Shown one piece after another: positions 1 through 5,274 of a DNA stretch of 5,887 nt. The first letter of the stretch is position 1, and each line of letters starts with the position of its first letter. The stretch covers positions 1-5,887 of the forward strand of contig DMDI01000263.1 in assembly GCA_003445555.1 (NCBI GenBank). The letters run 5' to 3'. Source of the stretch: Desulfotomaculum sp. (GTDB taxonomy: Bacteria; Bacillota; Desulfotomaculia; Desulfotomaculales; Nap2-2B). The notes beneath the pieces are model-generated. The model had not been told where the DNA came from. It did not search any database and worked only from the letters and a program-made list of their open reading frames with translations. The position numbers and the translations under genes are program-made.

Positions 1-53
1 GCAGCGGTCTGCAAAACCGTTATTCCCCGGTTCGAATCCGGGTGCCGCCTCCA
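1..53 (+). tRNA. tRNA-Cys (GCA), 3' part, cut by the window edge
   Basis: The sequence covers the anticodon arm, variable loop, T arm, 3' acceptor strand and an encoded CCA of a tRNA; the acceptor 5' strand and most of the D arm lie before the window. The anticodon stem is 4-8/16-20 with loop CTGCAAA (9-15), placing anticodon GCA at 11-13, which reads cysteine codons. The T stem is 26-30/38-42 around loop TTCGAAT. The acceptor 3' strand is 43-49, the discriminator base is T50 (U73, the usual identity base of bacterial tRNA-Cys) and CCA is 51-53. A terminator follows 10 bases later, so this is the last gene of its transcript. Confidence 0.95.
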
Positions 54-63
54 GAAAAACTAG

Positions 64-110
64 AAAAGGCAAGGCTTCCGGGGGTGGAAGTTCTTGCCTT
101 TTAGTTTTTT
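64..110 (+). terminator. Rho-independent terminator of the tRNA transcript
   Basis: A 10-bp perfect outer stem, AAAAGGCAAG (64-73) with CTTGCCTTTT (93-102), continues into an inner CTTCC (75-79)/GGAAG (86-90) stem closed by a G-rich loop. It is followed by a T-rich tract ending with six T at 105-110. The outer A/T pairs mean it could also work for transcription from the opposite strand, but no gene is seen there. Confidence 0.85.
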
Positions 111-228
111 AAAGTGATATTTTTGGGTTTTAATCAGGAAGTGTGGGAGTAATAACTTGCGGCTATAATAATCATAGTCAAGGCAAATAACATTTTATAG
201 AAAAAATCACCCATTTTTAGAAAAAAGC

Positions 229-257
229 TTGACATTATTTACTCTCACCTATATAAT
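229..257 (+). promoter_or_regulatory. Sigma-A promoter of the riboswitch-cbpAB transcript
   Basis: The -35 box TTGACA (229-234) and the -10 box TATAAT (252-257) both match the consensus exactly and are separated by the optimal 17 bases. Transcription should start around 263-266, just before the first strand of the riboswitch P1 stem at 270. The surrounding DNA is very A/T rich. Such a strong promoter fits a gene controlled mainly by premature termination rather than by initiation. Confidence 0.92.
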
Positions 258-269
258 AAGACAAAAATC

Positions 270-432
270 GGTTTAAGCATCCCGGAACACGGTGTGAATC
301 CGTGGCGGTCCCGCCGCTGTAACCGGTGAGGCTCTTTAATAATGGCAAATGGCCCAGTCACTGTCGGGGCATACCCCGGTGGGAAGGCAGTAAAGAGCTT
401 ATGACCCGGAAGCCAGAAGACCTGCAAGAACC
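270..432 (+). promoter_or_regulatory. Cobalamin (vitamin B12) riboswitch aptamer
   Basis: The leader carries the conserved blocks of the cobalamin riboswitch in the right order: a GGAA block at 284-287, a P5-like hairpin CACGG (288-292)/CCGTG (300-304), the highly conserved GGCGGTCCCGCCGCTGTAA segment (304-322), a CCAGTCACTG block (354-363), GGTGGGAAGGC (378-388) and the B12 box AGCCAGAAGACCTGC (411-425). A short P1 can form between 270-274 and 428-432. Family knowledge says it binds adenosylcobalamin or a related corrinoid. It lies between the promoter and the peptide gene, and a terminator follows, so it most likely acts by transcription attenuation, with expression falling when corrinoid is plentiful. 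The ON/OFF direction is an inference from the family. The preferred corrinoid form cannot be read from sequence alone. Confidence 0.95.
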
Positions 433-441
433 AAAACAACC

Positions 442-466
442 CGGAATCTGATGGTAAAAGGTTCCG
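442..466 (+). promoter_or_regulatory. Putative anti-terminator hairpin of the cobalamin riboswitch
   Basis: CGGAA (442-446) can pair with TTCCG (462-466). The 3' arm of this hairpin is part of the 5' arm of the terminator at 457-499, so the two structures cannot coexist. This gives a plausible expression platform linking the aptamer to read-through. No matching loop-loop contact with the aptamer's L5 was found by eye, so how ligand binding is relayed is unresolved. Confidence 0.5.
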
Positions 467-499
467 ACTGACGCCTATAGTCTGTCGGGACCTTTTTTT
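457..499 (+). terminator. Riboswitch-controlled rho-independent terminator
   Basis: AAAGGTTCCGAC (457-468) pairs with GTCGGGACCTTT (484-495) over 12 positions including one G-T pair. GAC/GTC (470-472/480-482) can extend the stem inward after one mismatch. Seven T follow the GC-rich stem at 493-499. It sits 25 bases after the aptamer and 58 bases before the peptide gene, which is where an attenuator is expected. It is the OFF state of the cobalamin switch. Confidence 0.9.
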
Positions 500-542
500 A
501 TGGACAATATAAAAACGGGGGATGTTGAATAAATAATACAAG

Positions 543-549
543 AAAGGAG
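543..549 (+). promoter_or_regulatory. Ribosome binding site that sets the cbpA start
   Basis: AAAGGAG at 543-549 is a near-perfect Shine-Dalgarno sequence. It lies 7 bases before the ATG at 557 but only 1 base before the in-frame ATG at 551, so 557 is the better start. Confidence 0.85.
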
Positions 550-556
550 AATGAAC

Positions 557-664
557 ATGAAGGAAAAGAAAGTAAAAAAAGATGTGATCGCTTATCGCAA
601 GAGCTGCAAGGCCAAGGGAACCGGTCTCTCCCACTATATTCTGATGGACAGAAAAGCGAAGTAA
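557..664 (+). CDS. cbpA: Radical-SAM-modified peptide precursor, CbpA-like (35 aa)
   Basis: This is a short basic peptide, probably the substrate of the radical SAM enzyme encoded next. A Lys-rich N-terminus (residues 1-8) is followed by DVIAYRKSCKAKGTGLSH (9-26), then YILMDRKAK (27-35). There is a single Cys (C17), and Ser16, Thr22, Ser25, His26 and Tyr13/27 are candidate modification sites. It has no signal peptide, no GG leader cleavage site and no Cys repeats, so it is not SCIFF-like or CXXX-repeat-like. From memory it matches the family called modified peptide precursor CbpA, found next to a partner maturase and downstream of cobalamin riboswitches; the mature product is unknown to me. 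The start at 557 is chosen for the 7-base spacing to the Shine-Dalgarno; ATG 551 would add two residues. Its stop codon TAA overlaps the next start by one base (TAATG), implying translational coupling. Its length and lack of a strong homology signal make it easy to miss in automatic annotation. Confidence 0.85.
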   Translation: MKEKKVKKDVIAYRKSCKAKGTGLSHYILMDRKAK

Positions 665-2085
665 TGGTTGCCCCTATGAACAACAGCCTTACAGGTGCGG
701 CGGCCCCCTCGCGGGGCCGCTTTGTAAATACGGGGAACGGTCCTGCATTTCAAGCCATTGACATCGGTCATGCCGAATATGTGGCCGTAATCGATCCGGA
801 TACGGCCTTCTGGTTTTTAGTAAAGCGCGAAAAACTCACCGACGCCATGCTTGGGGGTGATTTACCCAGGGTCTACGCCAAAAAGACTAAACAATTCGCC
901 GGAGAGATGAATGCCCTGCGGTTTGGGCTTACGCCTTCGGCGGTCTATTTTAACCCTACCGAGCGGTGCAATATGAACTGCCCCTACTGTTATATTCCCG
1001 AAAAAATGCGGCGTAACGGTGAACACATGCCCGAAAAGAAACTGCTTTTAGCCCTCGAGAAGCTCAAGCAGTACTTTTACCTGACCCTGCCAAAGGATTC
1101 CACGCCTCAGATCGTCTTTCATGGGGCCGAACCCTTGCTCAATCGCCAGGCAATCTTTGCCGGCATTGAGGAATATGGGAAGGACTTTCTATTTGGCATC
1201 CAGACCAACGCCACGCTGTTAGACGATGAGGCCGTAGAGTTCCTGACGAGCCGCAATGTGAGCATCGGACTTTCGCTGGATGCTCCAACCGCCCAGGTTG
1301 CTGCCCGTACGCGCAAGAACTGGGATGGCCAGGGAACCTTCAAACAGGTAATTGCGGCCATGAAGCGGCTTACCGGCTATAAAGGCTGGAGCATTATCTG
1401 TACGGTTACCAGCGCAAACCTGCGGCACCTAACAAAGTTGGTGGATTTCTTTCACGAGAAAGAAGTACCGACATGCCTTATGAACATCATTCGCTGTACC
1501 CTTCCGTCATCGCGCAGCCTAAAGCCCGGCGATGCAGAGGCAGCCAGATGCTTCCTGGCCGCCCTGGACAGGACCTACGAACTGTACCAGCAGACCGGCC
1601 GCAGATTACCGGTGGGTAACTTTGCCAATATCCTGCTTGCCATTATTGCGCCGGCTGCCCGCCGGCTGATGTGTGATATTTCTCCCTGTGGCGGCGGGCG
1701 CTGCTTCTTCGCCTTGTCTCCCAATGGTGATATGTTCCCGTGCAGTGAATTCATCGGACTGGATCGCTTCCGGGCCGGAAATTTGTTTACGGACGAAATT
1801 TCCGCCGTGCTCGAAACTGAGCCGTTCCGCTTGGTCACCGGCCGAAAGGTTGAAGATATCGAGCCGTGCCGGCGTTGTGCAATACGGCACTTCTGCGGCT
1901 CCCCCTGCCCGGCCGAAGCCTGCGAAATGAACGGGGGTATAAATAAGACCGGAGCATTCTGTGAATTTTATGAAGAGCAAGTGCGATATGCTTTTCGCGT
2001 CATAGCCGACGGAAAGGTTGACGCCTACCTGTGGGACGGCTGGGATAAAGGCATGAAGGACACCTTTAGCCTAAGCGGCAGTTAA
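664..2085 (+). CDS. cbpB: Peptide-modifying radical SAM/SPASM enzyme, CbpB-like
   Basis: A 473-residue radical SAM enzyme, cytosolic and oxygen-sensitive by family. The CxxxCxxC motif that holds the SAM-binding 4Fe-4S cluster is C102-C106-C109 (ERCNMNCPYCY). The GGEP-type SAM contact appears as HGAEPL at 153-158, and the barrel strands continue to about residue 280. The C-terminus is a SPASM domain: C342, G355 and C360, then PCRRC (C402, C405), C411, C415 and a final C433, fitting C-x(12)-G-x(4)-C ... C-x2-C-x5-C-x3-C ... C. These normally bind two auxiliary 4Fe-4S clusters; C337, C347 and C420 are additional. Residues 1-90 precede the barrel and may recognise the precursor peptide (inference). 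No cobalamin-binding domain (no DxHxxG) is seen. The start overlaps the cbpA stop and no good Shine-Dalgarno precedes it, so it relies on coupling; ATG 676 is an alternative. It probably installs a radical-derived crosslink or epimerisation in CbpA. Its G+C content looks higher than that of the kor genes. Confidence 0.88.
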   Translation: MVAPMNNSLTGAAAPSRGRFVNTGNGPAFQAIDIGHAEYVAVIDPDTAFWFLVKREKLTDAMLGGDLPRVYAKKTKQFAGEMNALRFGLTPSAVYFNPTERCNMNCPYCYIPEKMRRNGEHMPEKKLLLALEKLKQYFYLTLPKDSTPQIVFHGAEPLLNRQAIFAGIEEYGKDFLFGIQTNATLLDDEAVEFLTSRNVSIGLSLDAPTAQVAARTRKNWDGQGTFKQVIAAMKRLTGYKGWSIICTVTSANLRHLTKLVDFFHEKEVPTCLMNIIRCTLPSSRSLKPGDAEAARCFLAALDRTYELYQQTGRRLPVGNFANILLAIIAPAARRLMCDISPCGGGRCFFALSPNGDMFPCSEFIGLDRFRAGNLFTDEISAVLETEPFRLVTGRKVEDIEPCRRCAIRHFCGSPCPAEACEMNGGINKTGAFCEFYEEQVRYAFRVIADGKVDAYLWDGWDKGMKDTFSLSGS

Positions 2086-2273
2086 TATTACTCTGGCCTT
2101 TTTGACCGGAACTCACTTTTTTGCTGGTGAAGTGTAAGGATCGATATTGCAGATTGAGCTTAGGTCCCCCGTTTTTATATTTTTTATATTGCCCATTATA
2201 ACTGCAGGTAAGCACCCTGTTTAAAAAAATTGAGCAAGATTTTTGAGGGTTTAAAAAAGGAAAAATAGGAATA
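2086..2273. other. Intergenic stretch without a recognisable gene
   Basis: No coding potential, RNA gene or convincing rho-independent terminator was found after cbpB. The stretch contains A/T-rich runs (2171-2190), a TATAAC at 2197-2202 with only a poor -35 partner, a weak CAGG/CCTG hairpin near 2204-2219 and two copies of GTTTAAAAAA (2219-2228 and 2249-2258). These copies bracket a short A/T spacer that may be a chance repeat. The FAD-oxidoreductase remnant begins immediately downstream. Confidence 0.5.
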
Positions 2274-2452
2274 ATGGAGAAATAACAACTGAGAAATTTA
2301 ATTATAGGTTTATTGATCCCGTGAATGCGGTAGAAAATATAAAAGACGCCTATGAGGTAATTATAGTTGGCGCAGGGCCTGCGGGCCTTGAATGCGCTAA
2401 AAATCTTGGTGGTTCTAATCTAAAGGGGGCCTTAAAAGGTGCAGACACATAA
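2274..2452 (+). pseudogene. Remnant of a FAD/NAD(P)-dependent oxidoreductase (N-terminus only)
   Basis: Reading in the frame of 2285-2452 gives TTEKFNYRFIDPVNAV, then about ten residues, then YEVIIVGAGPAGLECAKNL (2369-2395 carries the GxGxxG core). This is the beta-alpha-beta Rossmann fold that binds the ADP part of FAD in geranylgeranyl-reductase-like and other FAD oxidoreductases. The reading frame closes at TAA 2450-2452, so only about 45-58 residues of a protein that is normally 350 or more remain. The natural start appears to be ATG 2274, but there the frame stops after three codons (ATG GAG AAA TAA). One extra A in the A run at 2280-2282 would join ATG to the Rossmann frame, so a one-base loss is likely. 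The 3' break falls about where the ribosome binding site of the following gene begins, and the remnant overlaps that gene's start by 14 bases. GTG 2321 could in principle start a 43-residue peptide. Confidence 0.7.
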
Positions 2453-3005
2453 ACCAACTTACGAGGAAGCAGTTTCTTTGCTTAAAGAATTTAATCAAAA
2501 TGAAAGCCTTTTAAAACACGCTTATTCCGTTGAGGCAGTAATGCGTTACGCTGCCCGTAAAGCAGGGGAAGACGAGGAAAAATGGGGTATCATTGGCCTT
2601 GTTCATGACCTGGACTACGAGCTTTTTCCGGAAGAACACTGTGCAAAAACAAAAAAAATCCTGGAAGAGCAAGGCTGGCCGCCGGAATATATCCGGGCTG
2701 TTGTTTCTCACGGTTGGGAAATGTATAGTGAGGTGGAACCGCAATCTTACCTGGAAAAGGTGCTTTATGCGGTGGATGAGTTGACCGGGTTAGTTAGCGC
2801 GGCCGCTCTAATCCGGCCTTCAAAAAGCCTGGCTGATTTAGAAGTAAAATCGGTAATGAAAAAATGGAAGGATAAGTCATTTGCTGCTGGTGTAAACCGC
2901 CAGGTAATTGAAAAGGGAGTCTCAATGTTAGGAGTAGAAATAAAAGAGTTAGTGGCCGATGTTATTGCCGGAATGCGAGAGGTGGCGGATAAAATAGGAC
3001 TGTAA
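2439..3005 (+). CDS. HD-superfamily (HDIG-type) metal-dependent phosphohydrolase
   Basis: A 188-residue soluble cytosolic protein that is essentially one HD domain. The likely metal ligands are H27 (LLKHAYSVEAV), the H56-D57 pair in GLVHDLDYELFP and D113 in LYAVDELTGL; H67 and H91 (VVSHGWEMYS) are further conserved-looking histidines. The family hydrolyses phosphate esters or nucleotides with a divalent metal pair, but the substrate of this stand-alone type is not known to me. The GTG start at 2439 is supported by AAAGGGGG at 2422-2429, nine bases upstream. The A/T-rich gap to korD is 97 bases without a clear terminator, so co-transcription with the kor operon is possible but not shown. Nothing in the sequence indicates truncation or frame damage. 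Confidence 0.85.
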   Translation: MQTHKPTYEEAVSLLKEFNQNESLLKHAYSVEAVMRYAARKAGEDEEKWGIIGLVHDLDYELFPEEHCAKTKKILEEQGWPPEYIRAVVSHGWEMYSEVEPQSYLEKVLYAVDELTGLVSAAALIRPSKSLADLEVKSVMKKWKDKSFAAGVNRQVIEKGVSMLGVEIKELVADVIAGMREVADKIGL

Positions 3006-3102
3006 AAATCCTAGGTAGATTACTTTTTTGCTTTTGAAAAAGCGGACATAATATAAAAGTAAAAAGCCTTATTTAAAAAACTTGAGTTAAAGGATAATCT
3101 AA

Positions 3103-3372
3103 ATGCATTCAAAGAACAGGGCAAGTCCCGCAAAAGATAAACCAGGGTATGTAACCAAAATAAATAAAGAATTATGTAAACGCTGCGGTATTTGCGTCCA
3201 ATTTTGTCCTCAGGGGGTTTTTACTCAGGACGAAGAAGGGTATCCGGTGGTTAAAGAGCAAGAAAAATGCACTGGTTGCCTGTCTTGTTTTTACTACTGT
3301 CCGGATTTTGCCGTTGAAGTAAAAAAACATGAGGAAGGAAAAGATAAAAAAGATGGCGGGGGAGAAAAATAA
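3103..3372 (+). CDS. korD: Ferredoxin-like subunit (delta) of 2-oxoglutarate:ferredoxin oxidoreductase
   Basis: An 89-residue protein with two 4Fe-4S binding motifs of the 2[4Fe-4S] ferredoxin type: C25-xx-C28-xx-C31-xxx-C35-P (CKRCGICVQFCP) and C56-xx-C59-xx-C62-xxx-C66-P (CTGCLSCFYYCP). It would pass electrons between the TPP-binding beta subunit and free ferredoxin. An N-terminal basic stretch of about 15 residues and a Lys/Glu/Gly-rich tail (74-89) flank the fold. The start at 3103 is supported by TAAAGGA at 3088-3094, eight bases upstream. It is the first gene of a four-gene cluster in the order delta-alpha-beta-gamma, and its 3' end overlaps korA by 20 bases. It could alternatively be the delta subunit of a related 2-oxoacid oxidoreductase; the subunit assignment itself is firm because of the context. 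Confidence 0.9.
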   Translation: MHSKNRASPAKDKPGYVTKINKELCKRCGICVQFCPQGVFTQDEEGYPVVKEQEKCTGCLSCFYYCPDFAVEVKKHEEGKDKKDGGGEK

Positions 3373-4423
3373 AGTCCAGTTTCTTTCCGGTAACGAAGCT
3401 TGCGTGTGGGCCGCTATCCACGCCAGAGCCAGGTTTTTTGCCGGCTACCCGATTAGTCCGGCTACCGAAATTGCGGAAATGTGTGCCCATGAACTGCCCA
3501 GGTACGGTGGCTTTTACATTCAAATGGAGGATGAAATTGGTAGTATAGCGGCGGTAATTGGCGCCAGCCTTGGAGGGTTAAGAGCCTTTACGGCTACCAG
3601 CGGACCTGGTTTGGCGCTTATGCAGGAGAATATTGGTTTTGCCGCCATGGCGGAAGTTCCTTGCGTAATTATTAATGTGCAGCGTTTTGGACCGAGTACA
3701 GGGATAGCCACCAAACCGGCCCAGAGTGACGTTATGACCACCCGCTGGGGGACACCGGGGGACCACAGTTTGATTGTTTTGACCCCTTCCGGAGGGCAAG
3801 AGTGCTATGATTTAACTTTTGCGGCCTTTAACTTGGCGGAACTTTTCCGTACCCCGGTTATTGTCTTAACCGATGCGGTAATTGCTCACTTAAGGGAAAA
3901 AGTAACCGTTAAATCAGATGAGGAATTATTTTTATTTAATGAAGATAAACAGTTTTTACGGATTACGGGTCTGGTTCACGATAGTTTTGGTTATTCAAGC
4001 GATGTGCCTGAAGTGGCCGGGGAATTAATTGCCCGTCTGGCTCAAAAAATTGAGGGATACCAGACGTTGTTACCCGGGTCGCGTTTTTACGGCCCTGAAA
4101 GCCCTGAAGTATTAATAATCTCCTTTGGTATTTCTGCCCGGGCTGCCCGGCAGGCGGTTTTTTTGGCCGAACAAGAGGATTTAGCGGTAAGTTTACTGGA
4201 ACTCCAAACCCTGTGGCCTTTTCCTGAAGAAGAGATTAGAAAAATAGGCGTCAAAGCAAAAACGGTGTTAGTGGCCGAATTAAACAGGGGACAAGTCCAA
4301 CGGGAAGTAATGGCCTGCGGTATTTCACCGGAGAAGGTAAGAGGGATAAACAAAATAGACACCACGGTTATTACCCCCCGTGAAATTTTAAATGAAATTT
4401 TAACGGTAATTAAGAATAATTGA
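3353..4423 (+). CDS. korA: 2-oxoglutarate (2-oxoacid):ferredoxin oxidoreductase, alpha subunit
   Basis: Alpha chain (356 aa from this start) of the TPP-dependent enzyme that converts 2-oxoglutarate, CoA and oxidised ferredoxin to succinyl-CoA and CO2, or the reverse. Family signatures include GYPISPATEIAE (31-42), QMEDEIGSIAA (57-67), TSGPGLALMQENIG (82-95) and NVQRFGPSTG (108-117) with KPAQSD (121-126). This is the pyrimidine-binding part of the TPP fold; the C-terminal half (about 250-356) is the transketolase C-terminal-like domain (VLIISFGISARAA, LQTLWPFPEEEI). The length is usual for this family. The start at 3353 is preferred to ATG 3329: AGGAAGGA at 3332-3339 lies upstream, though at a long 13-base spacing, whereas 3329 has no Shine-Dalgarno and would overlap korD by 44 bases. 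Overlap with korD implies translational coupling. The substrate could be another 2-oxoacid; operon order and beta-subunit motifs favour 2-oxoglutarate. Confidence 0.9.
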   Translation: MAGEKNKVQFLSGNEACVWAAIHARARFFAGYPISPATEIAEMCAHELPRYGGFYIQMEDEIGSIAAVIGASLGGLRAFTATSGPGLALMQENIGFAAMAEVPCVIINVQRFGPSTGIATKPAQSDVMTTRWGTPGDHSLIVLTPSGGQECYDLTFAAFNLAELFRTPVIVLTDAVIAHLREKVTVKSDEELFLFNEDKQFLRITGLVHDSFGYSSDVPEVAGELIARLAQKIEGYQTLLPGSRFYGPESPEVLIISFGISARAARQAVFLAEQEDLAVSLLELQTLWPFPEEEIRKIGVKAKTVLVAELNRGQVQREVMACGISPEKVRGINKIDTTVITPREILNEILTVIKNN

Positions 4424-4461
4424 GCCCAGATCAAAAATCATAAAAGACGGAGAAAAAAAAT

Positions 4462-5274
4462 ATGGTTATTCCTGATTATAAAAAATATCTGGCCGTTGAG
4501 CGCTTACCTCATATTTGGTGTGCCGGTTGTGGAAACGGGGTAATTTTAAAGGCTTTGTTGCTAGTTTTGGCGGAGTTAAATTTTAGACCCGGGGAAATTC
4601 TTTTGGCGACCGGTATTGGTTGCATCAGCCGGGCAGGTGATTACGTGAGTTTTCAGCGCTTTCAAGGTACACACGGCCGCACCCTGGCTTTTGTTACCGG
4701 CCTTAAAGTAGCCCGGCCTGAACTTAAGGTGATTTGTTTAATTGGTGATGGTGATTGCGCCGCTATTGGTATGGGTCATTTAATCCATGCGGCCAGGCGC
4801 AATCTCGATGTTGCTGTGCTGGTGGCCAATAACTTAAATTACGGGATGACCGGGGGACAATTTTCGCCACTTACCCCAAATAAGAGCTTAACCAGTACCT
4901 CGCGGGCGGGAAAAAACGAAGCCTCGTTAGATATTTGCCGCCTGGCGGAGGTGGCCGGTGCAAATTACGTTGCCCGGACTTCAGTTTTTTACCACGGGGA
5001 ATTACGGAAATACATCCGGGAGGCTATTTCAAAAACAGGTTTTTCTTTGGTTGAAATATTAACCTCTTGTCCTACCTATTACGGACGTTATAATAAAATT
5101 GGCGGTCCGGGCGAAATGTTAACCTGGTTTCGGGATAAGACCGTTCCTTTAAAAAAATACCTGCAAATGGACAAACAAGAGCAAAAGGATTTTTTTTGGC
5201 GGGGTAAATTGGTGGGGCGAGATGCCCCTAATTCTTATACCTATGGCAAAAAAAATGAAGAGCCGGATGGTTAA
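4462..5274 (+). CDS. korB: 2-oxoglutarate (2-oxoacid):ferredoxin oxidoreductase, beta subunit
   Basis: The 270-residue TPP-binding and catalytic beta chain. WCAGCGNG (19-26) and the conserved GIGC (51-54) supply Cys residues (C20, C23, C54) that, with a downstream Cys such as C203, hold the 4Fe-4S cluster next to TPP in this family. The TPP/Mg motif is GDGD (95-98) through VANN (121-124), followed by YGMTGGQFSPLTP (127-139). The segment CPTYYGRYNKIGG (203-215) resembles the C-terminal part of OorB-type 2-oxoglutarate enzymes, from memory. The start is supported by GGAG at 4449-4452, nine bases upstream. A 38-base gap separates it from korA and its stop codon shares a base with the korC start (TAATG). 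The C-terminal 30 residues are charged and look disordered. Confidence 0.91.
   Translation: MVIPDYKKYLAVERLPHIWCAGCGNGVILKALLLVLAELNFRPGEILLATGIGCISRAGDYVSFQRFQGTHGRTLAFVTGLKVARPELKVICLIGDGDCAAIGMGHLIHAARRNLDVAVLVANNLNYGMTGGQFSPLTPNKSLTSTSRAGKNEASLDICRLAEVAGANYVARTSVFYHGELRKYIREAISKTGFSLVEILTSCPTYYGRYNKIGGPGEMLTWFRDKTVPLKKYLQMDKQEQKDFFWRGKLVGRDAPNSYTYGKKNEEPDG

Noticed and set aside
164..169. TATAAT as a second promoter -10 box
   Set aside because: Positions 16-18 bases upstream hold G-rich sequence with no -35 resemblance and there is no TGn extension, while a perfect promoter lies just downstream.
551..556. ATG 551 as the cbpA start
   Set aside because: It is only one base after the GGAG, too close for efficient initiation; ATG 557 has ideal spacing.
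245..683. Minus-strand open frames across the riboswitch and cbpA
   Set aside because: They lie antisense to a structured RNA leader and to the peptide gene, have no ribosome binding site and encode low-complexity Phe/Leu/Ser-rich sequence; they are shadows.
1119..1980. Several antisense or out-of-frame ORFs inside cbpB
   Set aside because: They overlap well-conserved radical SAM/SPASM coding sequence and show no recognisable motif or ribosome binding site.
2171..2202. Promoter with TATAAC for the HD region
   Set aside because: The matching -35 position reads TTTATA, a poor fit in an A/T-rich stretch where such matches are expected by chance.
3329..3352. Upstream ATG 3329 as the korA start
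   Set aside because: No Shine-Dalgarno precedes it and it would lengthen the overlap with korD to 44 bases; the extra MRKEKIKK is not typical of the family. It is not fully excluded.
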